From an uncultured Roseobacter sp. (GTDB lineage Bacteria > Pseudomonadota > Alphaproteobacteria > Rhodobacterales > Rhodobacteraceae): 64,000 bases of DNA. The stretch is taken from contig CANKZM010000005.1 in the NCBI GenBank assembly GCA_947488305.1, positions 310,001-374,000 on the forward strand, written 5' to 3'. How positions within the stretch are numbered: the first letter of the stretch is position 1; every line of letters begins with the position of its first letter. A program made the position numbers and the translations under genes. Positions 9,333 through 17,347 of the stretch are shown one piece after another. The notes below the pieces were generated by a model. It worked only from the letters and a program-made list of their open reading frames with translations. It was not told the origin of the DNA and made no database searches.

Positions 9333-9743
9333 ATGTTGAATACGACAAAAACCTCGTCAAACCGATTGGACTTAGAACTTTCCGGCAGCCTGGATTCAGC
9401 AGAGATGCGCGCCGCCCTAAATGACTTACTCGAGAAGGCAGAGGGCATCACGCATGGGAAAATGATCTACAAAATCCTCGACTTCGAGATGCCGACCATG
9501 AGCGCAATCGCAGTAGAGCTCCAACTATTGCCGAAACTTTTCGGCGTCATCGCGCAATTCGAAAAATGCGCAGTTCTGTCGGATGCAGCGTGGATACGGA
9601 CCGCCGCAGAAATAAAAGGCGCAGTTATTCCATCACTTGAAATCAAGAGTTTTTCTCTTTCGGAGGCCGAGGCCGCAGAAGCTTGGCTCGAAGGTGCAAC
9701 GGCGAACGATGACTTGGAAGAAGACGAGAATTTCCCGGTGTGA
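9333..9743 (+). CDS. STAS/SEC14-like (SpoIIAA-like) protein
   Basis: A 136-residue cytoplasmic protein preceded by AGGAGGG. It alternates predicted strands and helices in the SpoIIAA-like order: an N-terminal strand (LDLELSGSLDSAEM), a helix, a strand KMIYKILDFEMP, and later CAVLSDAAWIRTAAEI, typical of small STAS/SEC14-domain proteins that replace the DUF3478 family. The C-terminus is strongly acidic (ANDDLEEDENFPV). The molecular role of this group is not established; lipid or partner binding is possible. It is monocistronic and not obviously linked to the cytochrome gene 185 bp downstream. Confidence 0.65.
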   Translation: MLNTTKTSSNRLDLELSGSLDSAEMRAALNDLLEKAEGITHGKMIYKILDFEMPTMSAIAVELQLLPKLFGVIAQFEKCAVLSDAAWIRTAAEIKGAVIPSLEIKSFSLSEAEAAEAWLEGATANDDLEEDENFPV

Positions 9744-9927
9744 ATTTCTTTTAGTCAAGCCGGGATCGGCAAAGCTTGAGCAGTGGCAGGACTGATGCCT
9801 TTCCTAGCGAAGACGAGCGCGAAAATTCGGCGAAAGGTCTCGGTTCGGTCTCATCTCGGCCCTAGGGTGACGCCGTGGCGCATAGGTGAAACAATAAGAT
9901 ACGACTTAAAACAAAAGAGGTGGGAAA

Positions 9928-10356
9928 ATGCGAAAGACGGTTTTAACCCTTTCCATTGTTGGGGTTTCCTTGTCGATACTTGCGTCCTGCGCGGAACAGT
10001 TTGGACGAAGTGAGGAAATGCCGACACGTTCGGATGGCGCCGCATTCTTTGTCCAGAACTGTTCGGCCTGTCATGGGAATGACGGTCAGGGCAATGGACC
10101 CGAAGCCGGCAGTCTGGCATCTCAACCCATCAACCTGACAACGTTGAGCGCCACCAACAACGGCGAATTCCCGGCCGCTCGTGCCTTAAGCTATATCTAT
10201 GGGGACCCCGAAAATGGTCACCTGGCACGGGTGATGCCACAGTTTGGAGGAGCTATGGCCGACGATCTGGTGCCGGTAGAAATCGACGGTGTTCTTACGC
10301 CAACCCCCAGAGAGTTGGCTGGTCTGTTGGTTTATCTTGAATCCATCCAGCAGTAG
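9928..10356 (+). CDS. Lipoprotein c-type cytochrome
   Basis: A 142-residue mono-heme cytochrome c. The N-terminus is a lipoprotein signal with lipobox LASC (cysteine near residue 21), so the mature protein is probably membrane-anchored on the periplasmic side. The single heme site CSACHGNDGQGNGP lies near residues 46-60, and a methionine in ARVMPQFGG near 96 is the likely sixth ligand. The gene has GAGGTGGGAA before the ATG. No oxidase or dehydrogenase is adjacent, so the electron-transfer partner is unknown. Confidence 0.85.
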   Translation: MRKTVLTLSIVGVSLSILASCAEQFGRSEEMPTRSDGAAFFVQNCSACHGNDGQGNGPEAGSLASQPINLTTLSATNNGEFPAARALSYIYGDPENGHLARVMPQFGGAMADDLVPVEIDGVLTPTPRELAGLLVYLESIQQ

Positions 10357-10425
10357 AGGCGGTCTTTTGCTGTACGGCGGAAGATCATTTGTCATCAGAA
10401 AAACAAGATGGATCGAGCGTACACG

Positions 10426-11178
10426 CTAGCTGATCGCGGCCCGTTTGCTGGTGCTGAACCGTGCAAAATCCTGTGCAAGGGCCTCCGCTGCCACCTTCAA
10501 CAATCGATCGCCCAATTCTGGCGTGGCCAATGCCGAATGAGACCCGACCCGACCATCGGGAAAGCGCGCACGGTGGAGGTCGGCTGGTCCATGTTTGTCT
10601 CCACTATGCGCGGCGATGTACTCGACTGACAGTTTCTCAGGCGGCATAGCAGCGGCACCTATCGGCTTTGGGCCATGAAAAACCTGGGTGATCGCAATCT
10701 CCGACGGTGTCGCGTGCATCCCCTCCCATTCACCGAACAATTCGAAACGCAGTTGAGCAATCGGCGCCGGGTCCCAACAGGACTGGATATGCACTGCCCC
10801 ATCAGACAATTCTGATGCAGCGGCTTCAGCTGGTTCAAGGTTCGCACCATGACCATTGACGATAAAGACACCCTGAAACCCTTGCGCCAAAAGCCCACCG
10901 CAAACCTGAAACAACAGTTGTTGAAAGAGCTCAGGCGTGATCGATACCGTGCCCGGAAAACTCGTATTGAAGGGAGCAGGGGCGTAACACAATGGCGGCG
11001 CAACAATACCATCGCACAACTCCGCCGCCGCAAGTGCGACCTCCTCGGCACATATGGCGTCAGTGCCGATAAGCCCCATTGGACCATGCTGTTCAATTGA
11101 CCCTATCGGCAGCAAGACGCTAGTGCCTTGTGAAAGCCTGAGATCCAGCTCAGGCCAGGTCATCAGGCTCAATTGCAT
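10426..11178 (-). CDS. Creatininase-family amidohydrolase
   Basis: A 250-residue protein of the creatininase/MftE family. The metal-binding opening LPIGSIEQHGPMGLIGTDA (near residues 22-40) contains the conserved glutamate, histidine and aspartate; later VNGHGANLEPAEAA and the segment GEWEGMHATPSEIA provide further ligands. Family members hydrolyse cyclic or linear amides, or cleave peptides in cofactor maturation. It is on the same strand as the downstream-facing amino acid binding protein gene (62 bp apart), which suggests a possible link to a nitrogenous substrate imported by that transporter. The actual substrate cannot be read from sequence. Confidence 0.82.
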   Translation of the reverse strand: MQLSLMTWPELDLRLSQGTSVLLPIGSIEQHGPMGLIGTDAICAEEVALAAAELCDGIVAPPLCYAPAPFNTSFPGTVSITPELFQQLLFQVCGGLLAQGFQGVFIVNGHGANLEPAEAAASELSDGAVHIQSCWDPAPIAQLRFELFGEWEGMHATPSEIAITQVFHGPKPIGAAAMPPEKLSVEYIAAHSGDKHGPADLHRARFPDGRVGSHSALATPELGDRLLKVAAEALAQDFARFSTSKRAAIS

Positions 11179-11239
11179 GAGGAGCCCAATAGTACCCGGA
11201 GGCGAGGTCTACGACTGCCCACCTCCAGAGAAATTGGCA

Positions 11240-12010
11240 TCAGAGGCCCCACTTGGCCTTGTTGCCTTCGAAGAAACCCTTGGCTTTCTTAAGCTTTACC
11301 CAATTGTTGACGTAGTTGATCCATACCTGATCACCCTGCGGCAAGAGCATGGCGATTGGCGAAGGCGAACGCGGGCCAGTTTCGGGTACACGAACAACGC
11401 CAAATTTCTCTTCGAGCGTCGACCCTTCAATGTTCGAGGTAATGAAGACATCGGCCCGCCCGGCCAGCACCTCCTGATACCCACGTGCGGGCGCCTCGAC
11501 GACCTTGATATCCGCATCCGGGAACCACTCGCGGACCAGTTTCTCAAATGTTGTCCCAAGCGTAGTTGCCACTTTCACTTCCGGCTTGTTGATCGAGTCG
11601 TAGCCCGAGAACTCGCTTGCTTTTTCCTTGGTGGTGAACGGAAAGATCTCGACGGCGATATAGCTTTCCGAAAAACCGGCCGCCTTCATCCGAGGCGGTG
11701 AGATCGAAGCCGAACCGGTGATGTGGTACTGGCCCGCCACGACGCCGTTAACAAGCGTCTTCCAATCGGTGGGTACAAACTCAACCTCGACACCAAGATC
11801 GGCGGCAAGTTCGTTCATGATGTCGATATCGAAACCTTTGTAGGAATTTGTTGCCGGATCACGCACCGACATCGGATTCCAGTCGCCCGTGGTGCCGACC
11901 TTTAGAACGCCGGAATTCAGAATCTCATTGAGCGCTGATTGAGCGTTCGCAGCACCTGCAAGCGTCAGGCCAATCGCGGCCACAGCCGCCGCCTTGAATA
12001 GTTTCTTCAC
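11240..12010 (-). CDS. Amino acid type ABC transporter substrate-binding protein
   Basis: A 256-residue periplasmic binding protein of family 3 (PF00497 type). GTG start at 12010 with GGGGAG seven bases upstream; signal peptide MKKLFKAAAVAAIGLTLAGAANA. The hallmark region VLKVGTTGDWNPMSVRDPATN and GFDIDIMNELAADLG follows. It resembles cyclohexadienyl dehydratase/polar amino acid binders, with a conserved acidic ligand pocket likely for the alpha-amino group. It is divergent from the ATPase and permease genes across a 123-bp region, and these surely form one transporter. Exact ligand unknown; the creatininase-family gene behind it may act on the imported compound. Confidence 0.85.
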   Translation of the reverse strand: MKKLFKAAAVAAIGLTLAGAANAQSALNEILNSGVLKVGTTGDWNPMSVRDPATNSYKGFDIDIMNELAADLGVEVEFVPTDWKTLVNGVVAGQYHITGSASISPPRMKAAGFSESYIAVEIFPFTTKEKASEFSGYDSINKPEVKVATTLGTTFEKLVREWFPDADIKVVEAPARGYQEVLAGRADVFITSNIEGSTLEEKFGVVRVPETGPRSPSPIAMLLPQGDQVWINYVNNWVKLKKAKGFFEGNKAKWGL

Positions 12011-12133
12011 ATCTAAACTCCCCTTGGTGTGATGTATGTGTTTTTTTGACGGGCCATATTTGCTTGATACGCCACAGAAATCAAATAGGCTCGCACCTCA
12101 GGCGCTGTGAGCGGCCGCCAAACGGAGAGTGGG
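12011..12133. promoter_or_regulatory. Divergent promoter region of the amino acid ABC transporter
   Basis: The 123 bp separate the binding protein gene (leftward) from the ATPase gene (rightward). Both genes have their own ribosome sites in it (GGGGAG for the former, GGAGAGTGGG for the latter). An AT-rich tract at about 12035-12075 would suit back-to-back promoters. No clear operator dyad is visible. Confidence 0.45.
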
Positions 12134-12874
12134 ATGACGAATACAGCGATAGACCTGGTTGCTGTGAACAAATGGTACGGTGATTTCCACGTTCTCAAGG
12201 ACATCAACCTCACGGTCGAAGCTGGAGAGAAAGTCGTTGTCTGCGGTCCGTCAGGATCAGGAAAGTCGACCGTCGTGCGCTGCATCAACAAACTGGAAGC
12301 GCATCAGAGCGGTACGATCCACTTGTATGGTAAGGAACTGACCAACGATCCACGTTCGGTCGCCTCCATCCAAGGCGAGATCGGCATGGTGTTCCAGCAA
12401 TTTAACCTGTTCCCGCACCTGAGCGTTCTCGAGAACCTGACGCTTGGCCCGATGAAGGCGCGTGGTCTCAGTAGAAAAGAGGCAGAAGAACGCGCTAGGC
12501 ACTATCTGACACGGGTGCGCATTCCCGATCAGGCTGACAAGATGCCCAAGCAGCTTTCAGGCGGTCAGCAACAACGTGTGGCGATCGCGCGTTCACTGTG
12601 CATGGAGCCAAGGGCGTTGTTGTTTGACGAACCCACGTCGGCACTTGACCCGGAGATGATCTCGGAAGTGCTGGACGTGATGGTGGAACTCGCAAACGAA
12701 GGCATGACCATGATCGTGGTGACCCATGAAATGGGGTTCGCGCGCAAGGTGGCCGATCAGATGGTGTTCATGGACGAAGGCGAAATTGTCGAGCAAGGCA
12801 AACCCGAAGACTTCTTTGCCAGCCCAAAGACGGAACGGTGCCAGAAGTTCCTCAGCCAAATCCTTCAGCACTGA
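12134..12874 (+). CDS. Amino acid ABC transporter ATP-binding protein
   Basis: A 246-residue nucleotide-binding subunit of the polar amino acid transporter class. Walker [10 protein letters not shown] near residue 38, Q-loop [17 protein letters not shown] near 82, signature [15 protein letters not shown] near 142, Walker [15 protein letters not shown] near 162 and switch histidine in [17 protein letters not shown] and TSALDPE are typical of GlnQ/HisP-type subunits. I start at 12134 because GGAGAGTGGG lies directly before that ATG; an upstream in-frame ATG at 12107 lacks a ribosome site. The permease gene starts 10 bp after the stop. Confidence 0.93.
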   Translation: MTNTAIDLVAVNKWYGDFHVLKDINLTVEAGEKVVVCGPSGSGKSTVVRCINKLEAHQSGTIHLYGKELTNDPRSVASIQGEIGMVFQQFNLFPHLSVLENLTLGPMKARGLSRKEAEERARHYLTRVRIPDQADKMPKQLSGGQQQRVAIARSLCMEPRALLFDEPTSALDPEMISEVLDVMVELANEGMTMIVVTHEMGFARKVADQMVFMDEGEIVEQGKPEDFFASPKTERCQKFLSQILQH

Positions 12875-12884
12875 TGGTGTACAC

Positions 12885-13646
12885 GTGAAAAAACTGATCC
12901 TGTCACTTTCCCTGCTGATGTTGCTGTCGGGCTGCGGGTCCACCGGCAACTGGGGGTGGTATGTAATCGATCCACGCACTGCGTCGGGGTGGACGAATGT
13001 GAAGTTCCTCATCTCGGGCATGGGGGCAACGATACTGATCTCGGTGATCGCTGCGTCAATCTCGATTATTCTTGGGCTGATCGTCGCCCTGCCCGGACAA
13101 TCAGGCAACAGGTGGTTCCGCCTGATCAACCGGGTTTACGTGGAGTTCATCCGGTCAATTCCACTTTTGCCGATGCTGTTCTGGGTATTTTACGGCTTGC
13201 CAATCGTCTTTCAATCCATGGGGTTGGATATCCCGATAGATCCCTTCTGGGGGGCCATCATAACGCTTGCGATCTCCGACAGCGCGTTCACGGCGGAAAT
13301 CTACCGGTCCGGCATCCAATCCATCGCCAGAGGACAAAGCGAGGCAGCCCAGACCATAGGCCTGAACTATTATCAGACAATGCGTTACGTGATTCTGCCG
13401 CAAGCGATACGTCGTATCCTGCCGCCGTTGGCGAACCAGTTCATCTACATCGTGAAGATGAGCGCGTTTGCATCGGTCATTGGCATGCAGGAATTGACAC
13501 GTCGCGCCAATGAACTGGTCGTGACCGAATACCGTCCGCTTGAAATCTATACACTGCTTATCGTTGAGTATCTCGTGCTGGTGTTGATCATCAGCGCTGG
13601 GGTACGCTGGCTGGAACGCAGGATGGGCGCGGACGAACGCCTCTGA
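12885..13646 (+). CDS. Amino acid ABC transporter permease
   Basis: A 253-residue permease of the HisM/GlnP family with about five membrane helices. The EAA loop is SEAAQTIGLNYYQTMRYVILPQAIRRILPP (residues near 160-190), the usual coupling site to the ATPase. The most likely start is GTG at 12885, ten bases after the ATPase stop; the frame is open further left through the ATPase gene. This start yields an N-terminus, MKKLILSLSLLMLLSGCGS, that looks like a lipoprotein signal with lipobox LSGC, which is odd for a permease. Only one permease is present, so it should act as a homodimer. Confidence 0.88.
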   Translation: MKKLILSLSLLMLLSGCGSTGNWGWYVIDPRTASGWTNVKFLISGMGATILISVIAASISIILGLIVALPGQSGNRWFRLINRVYVEFIRSIPLLPMLFWVFYGLPIVFQSMGLDIPIDPFWGAIITLAISDSAFTAEIYRSGIQSIARGQSEAAQTIGLNYYQTMRYVILPQAIRRILPPLANQFIYIVKMSAFASVIGMQELTRRANELVVTEYRPLEIYTLLIVEYLVLVLIISAGVRWLERRMGADERL

Positions 13647-13657
13647 GGGAGAAACGG

Positions 13658-14008
13658 ATGGACTGGCAGGATTTCATGGCCGAAACAGAGGCCAATATCG
13701 GCAAATTGAATCGCGAAATTCCCGACACGGTGAAGGGCTTTGCGATGATGGGTCAGGCTGCCAAAAAAGACGGCGCGCTCAGTGAGAAGACCAAGGAATT
13801 CATTGCACTGGGCATCGCTATTGCAACGCGCTGTGACAGCTGCATCGGATTCCATGTGCGCTCCCTGGTGCGGTTGCAGGCCACTCGTGCTGAATTCTGC
13901 GAAGCACTTGCGATGGCGACCTACATGGGCGGCGGGCCATCCTATGCTTTCAGTGCAAAAGCGCTTCAGGCCTTCGATCTTTACACGACCGAACCGGACC
14001 GGGCATGA
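13658..14008 (+). CDS. Carboxymuconolactone decarboxylase (AhpD-like) family protein
   Basis: A 116-residue CMD-family protein. The redox-type motif is CDSCIGFHVRSLVR (near residues 61-74): a CxxC followed by a histidine four residues on, as in AhpD-like peroxidase partners. It begins 12 bp after the permease stop with GGGAG upstream and so belongs to the amino acid transporter operon. Family members reduce peroxides or decarboxylate lactones; given the CxxC, a thiol-redox role is more likely. Its link to the transported substrate is unknown. Confidence 0.85.
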   Translation: MDWQDFMAETEANIGKLNREIPDTVKGFAMMGQAAKKDGALSEKTKEFIALGIAIATRCDSCIGFHVRSLVRLQATRAEFCEALAMATYMGGGPSYAFSAKALQAFDLYTTEPDRA

Positions 14009-14138
14009 GGCCGAACGTCAGAAGATTTTGAGCGCAAACGGACACCCATAACACTGCAGGCCAGATGTCTGTTGTGTTGGGATCGACACGAAGCACTCAA
14101 AAGCACTAGAGAAATGGTCTAAACACTCTGGCACGGTG

Positions 14139-15332
14139 TCACAAATCAGCTGGCAATGGCTTCAGGACGCCACGATCCCTGATGGTCATTCCAAAGCCCG
14201 GCGCATCCGAAAGAACAAGCTTTCCATTTGCGGGCACTTCTTCCCCATCGAAAAGATCGCCAAACACCGGCAGGATTGAACGACCGTCCGCGCTGCTGGC
14301 AACGTATTCACACAGTGGCTCTGCGGTTTGGCTGGCGATGAAGTGGTAGGAATACGGCCCGCTGCCGTGCGGGATCACGGGAATATCAAGGGTGGAGCTG
14401 TGCGACGCAATCTTCAACAGCTCGGTCAACCCACCGACCCACATGACATCTGGTTGAAGGATATCAATCAACCGTTCCTCAATCAGTGGCCGGAAACCGT
14501 AGCGCGTGTATTCATGCTCTCCCGTTGTCCATTTCACTGTTGGGTGAGCCTGTCGGATGCGGCGATATCCGACGACATCTTCGGGCGATAACACCTCTTC
14601 CCACCAGTAAATTCCGATGTCCTTACACGCCTCCGCCAACTCAATTGCATAAGGCACGGTCAAAGACATGTAGCAATCGACCATAAGCGGGAAATCAGGG
14701 CCAACTACGTCACGATGAGCCCGCAGGAAATCAACGTTCCTCGCCAGACCTTCGCTGCGGTCAGAGGGGCCATAGGGTAGTGGAACCTTTGCGCCCCAAA
14801 ACCCCATATCCTTGATCGCACCCGCCTGCGGTCCGGTGCAGTAAAAGGAAATCTCGTCCCGGGTCAGCCCGCCAATAAGGTTGTAAACCGGCTCCTGCCT
14901 GATCTTTCCCAGAAGGTCCCACAGCGCAAGATCGACTGCACTGATGGCCATGACCGCGATCCCCTTGCGTCCATATGGCAGCGATGCGCGGTACATCTGG
15001 TCCCAAATCAGGTTGGTCTTGCGCGCATCCTGCCCAACAAGAAATCTGGAAAAGTGGTTTTCGATCAACCACGCTGCAGGAACACCGCCGGTGCCGGTGG
15101 CAACCCCGACGGTGCCATCTTCCGCTTCAATTTCGACAACGATGGAGCCTAAGACACCAATTCCCCAGGAGGCGCGCTTTTCCCGGTACGCAGAGTATCC
15201 TGACATCGGGTTGGAGATCAGACTGTCGACAAGCCAATGCTCACCTTCACCCTGATTGAAGTAGTCGCCGCCTTTGCTGGACTTCGAAACCATCCAGACC
15301 CGAACTTCCCTGATGCGAAAGCTCACGCTCAT
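14139..15332 (-). CDS. Enolase-superfamily dehydratase, L-rhamnonate dehydratase-like
   Basis: A 397-residue mandelate racemase/muconate lactonizing enzyme. The barrel-start segment GAKVPLPYGPSDRSEGL and the opening SFRIREVRVWMVSKSSKGGDYFNQGEGEHWL match what I know of L-rhamnonate dehydratase (RhmD). Metal ligands appear as MVDCYMS, WWEEVLS and TTGEHEYT; the general-acid histidine lies in PHGSGPYSYHF. The start ATG overlaps the stop of the mutarotase gene (ATGA), so I shortened the open frame by 28 codons. RhmD converts L-rhamnonate to 2-keto-3-deoxy-L-rhamnonate. As last gene of the leftward operon with a mutarotase, lactonase and regulator, the fit is good; an L-fuconate or related acid remains possible. 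Confidence 0.83.
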   Translation of the reverse strand: MSVSFRIREVRVWMVSKSSKGGDYFNQGEGEHWLVDSLISNPMSGYSAYREKRASWGIGVLGSIVVEIEAEDGTVGVATGTGGVPAAWLIENHFSRFLVGQDARKTNLIWDQMYRASLPYGRKGIAVMAISAVDLALWDLLGKIRQEPVYNLIGGLTRDEISFYCTGPQAGAIKDMGFWGAKVPLPYGPSDRSEGLARNVDFLRAHRDVVGPDFPLMVDCYMSLTVPYAIELAEACKDIGIYWWEEVLSPEDVVGYRRIRQAHPTVKWTTGEHEYTRYGFRPLIEERLIDILQPDVMWVGGLTELLKIASHSSTLDIPVIPHGSGPYSYHFIASQTAEPLCEYVASSADGRSILPVFGDLFDGEEVPANGKLVLSDAPGFGMTIRDRGVLKPLPADL

Positions 15333-15646
15333 GGGAGATAGAAAACGCGTTTCAGTGGGATTTGCACCGGCACGTTGTCCGTTTCGGTTTCCATGATATC
15401 CGCCATGAATGCCCACCAGCGCTTGACGATTTCGGTGTCCGGCAGCGCATCCATCGTGTGGTCTGATGTGCGGGTCAGGATCCCGAAAAGATGGTTGTCT
15501 TCCGGATCAAGCCAGATCGAATACTCTGAAACGCCCGCATCCTTCAAAGCCGTGGCAAGCTCTGGAAAAATTTCGTCATGACGCTTTTCATATTCTGCTG
15601 CAAACCCGTCAAAAAGGTTCATGCGAAAGGCGATCTGTTCACTCAT
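15329..15646 (-). CDS. rhaM: L-rhamnose mutarotase family protein
   Basis: A 105-residue protein of the RhaM/DUF718 family. Visible family features are FRMNLFDGFAAEYEKRHDEIFPEL, with the catalytic-type histidine, then YSIWLDPEDNHLFGIL and the tryptophan-rich VKRWWAFMADIMET. The enzyme interconverts the alpha and beta anomers of L-rhamnose; related members act on L-fucose. The ATG at 15646 overlaps the end of the GntR gene by 8 bp and its stop overlaps the next start, so the three genes are translationally coupled. Confidence 0.88.
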   Translation of the reverse strand: MSEQIAFRMNLFDGFAAEYEKRHDEIFPELATALKDAGVSEYSIWLDPEDNHLFGILTRTSDHTMDALPDTEIVKRWWAFMADIMETETDNVPVQIPLKRVFYLP

Positions 15647-16457
15647 TTTGCTGCTCCGGCAGTTCACGAATGGCGCGCAGGGTGGTTTCGAGCACGTGGT
15701 CGAGGTGGATGCGGTATGCTGATACGGCGGTTTCGACATCTCGTTCGGCGATAGCGTCCGCCACATGACAATGCTGCGCTGTCGATATTTCGATTACACC
15801 GGGTGAAGAGCTGGCAATTCGACGGGCATCAATCGCCACATTGTAGAGCCCTTCCGATATCATCGACAGGATCTGGTTGTTGGCTCCGGCATTGATGGCT
15901 TGGTGGAATTCAGCGTCCAATAACCGAAAACCGATCGGATCATCGTAGAAGTTGTGCCCGTCAACACCAAGCGACACGATGCGCGCGCGTTGCTCATCGG
16001 TGGCACGCTCCACACAAAACCGAACCAGCTCCAGTTCCACGACCGCACGGGCTTCGAATTGCATGTGCAGATCGTTGTCTGCGACTGACAACATGACATT
16101 GAAGGGTGTAACCAAACGGGTTGGCGACAAGTCGGTCACTGTGTAACGCCCTCCCTGCCTGCTTTCCAGGATGCCCATGAGGGTGAGCGCCTTCAGTGCT
16201 TCGCGCAATGGCGGGCGGCTGATCCCCAGCGCCACGCACATCTGCTGTTCGGTCGGCATCTTGTCTCCGGCTTTCAAGTTGCCGGATTTGATCATCGTCA
16301 GAATACGGTTGGACACTTGTTCCGAAATCGACGCTCGCGCCAATGTGCCCCCCATCGCGTTGACACCCGGTTGGTCGATGTTTTGCGATCTCACGATTGC
16401 TGCGAAAGCATCATCCACAGTCTGTCCATCCTTTGCCTTTGCGATATCGTTCACCAA
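15639..16457 (-). CDS. GntR-family (FadR subfamily) transcriptional regulator
   Basis: A 272-residue regulator. After an unusually long 40-residue N-terminal tail comes the winged helix (about 45-115) with LKAGDKMPTEQQMCVALGISRPPLREALKALTLMGILESRQGGRYTV features; the C-terminal all-helical FCD domain (about 130-260) has metal/ligand residues such as DAEFHQAI and HCHVADAI. FadR-subfamily proteins bind TNGTNNNACNA sites. Two such sites lie upstream of the first gene of its own operon, at 18646-18671, between the two divergent sugar operons. It is therefore probably the autoregulated local repressor, released by a pathway intermediate such as the sugar acid. Confidence 0.9.
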   Translation of the reverse strand: MVNDIAKAKDGQTVDDAFAAIVRSQNIDQPGVNAMGGTLARASISEQVSNRILTMIKSGNLKAGDKMPTEQQMCVALGISRPPLREALKALTLMGILESRQGGRYTVTDLSPTRLVTPFNVMLSVADNDLHMQFEARAVVELELVRFCVERATDEQRARIVSLGVDGHNFYDDPIGFRLLDAEFHQAINAGANNQILSMISEGLYNVAIDARRIASSSPGVIEISTAQHCHVADAIAERDVETAVSAYRIHLDHVLETTLRAIRELPEQQNE

Positions 16458-16469
16458 TTGTCCTGTCCG

Positions 16470-17345
16470 TTACAGCCCCAGTCGATAGAACGTGTTAGCA
16501 TTGTCGCGATAGAACCTTCTCAAGTCCTGCTCAGACGACCCAATAAGGGCTTTATCAAGGGTCGCAACCCATCTCGACAGGCTGGTGGCCTGCAAACATA
16601 TCGGCCAGTCTCCGGCGTAGATCGTGCGCTCGAAGCCAAATGTTTCAAACGTCGCGTCGATGTAGGGTCTGAGATCTTCATCGGTCCAGTGTTCCGGGTC
16701 TGCATAAGGCGGCAGATCCGACAATTTGATCCACATATTCGGGTGCGTCGCCAGATCCCGGATATCGTCGCGGTATTGCGCCAAGGCTCCTTCCTTGATC
16801 CCCGGCTTGCCGCAATGATCCAGGATCATGGGCACATGCGGAATGTGCTGTACGAACTCGCGAATGATATCCATCTGGGTAAAGTTCACATTGATCTCAA
16901 AATGCCACCCAAACTCATGAAGCAGATTGACCCCGTCGATAAACGCAGGAGAAAGGGTCAACCCTCGTGGGTCATCATCGAACTCCATGATCCGACGAAT
17001 ACCTTTCACCGTGGGGTGGTTTGCCCGCATCTCTTTCAGCATCGGCTCAACCCGCGCGCCCCATTCCAAAGGAGCCATGGGGACGATACCCTTGATGCGT
17101 GGGTCACGTTTGGCGCTGTCTTCGACGAACTTGATCTCATCAATATACTGGCCGCTGGTGTCGGTAAAATCAGCGAAACACTCAACAAAGACCATTGCTT
17201 CTATTTCAATTTCCGCGCAATCGCGTTGGTAATCCTCGATATGGTAGGTTTTGCCGAAAAGCGGGTGCCCATCAAATGCCGAATAGGTGAGCCGGTCCAT
17301 GTCCCAGATATGCAAGTGTGTGTCGATGATGGGAAAATCGGGCAT
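16470..17345 (-). CDS. Amidohydrolase-2 family lactonase
   Basis: A 291-residue TIM-barrel metal hydrolase. The opening PIIDTHLHIWDMDR has the HxH metal pair; PMILDHCGKPG near residue 193 and TIYAGDWPICLQA near 243 supply the other ligands. This architecture is that of L-fucono-1,5-lactonase/L-rhamnono-lactonase type enzymes, which open the lactone formed by the sugar dehydrogenase. It sits 2 bp after the enolase-superfamily gene and 12 bp before the regulator gene. Substrate is inferred from context with the mutarotase and dehydratase. Confidence 0.85.
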   Translation of the reverse strand: MPDFPIIDTHLHIWDMDRLTYSAFDGHPLFGKTYHIEDYQRDCAEIEIEAMVFVECFADFTDTSGQYIDEIKFVEDSAKRDPRIKGIVPMAPLEWGARVEPMLKEMRANHPTVKGIRRIMEFDDDPRGLTLSPAFIDGVNLLHEFGWHFEINVNFTQMDIIREFVQHIPHVPMILDHCGKPGIKEGALAQYRDDIRDLATHPNMWIKLSDLPPYADPEHWTDEDLRPYIDATFETFGFERTIYAGDWPICLQATSLSRWVATLDKALIGSSEQDLRRFYRDNANTFYRLGL

Positions 17346-17347
17346 GG

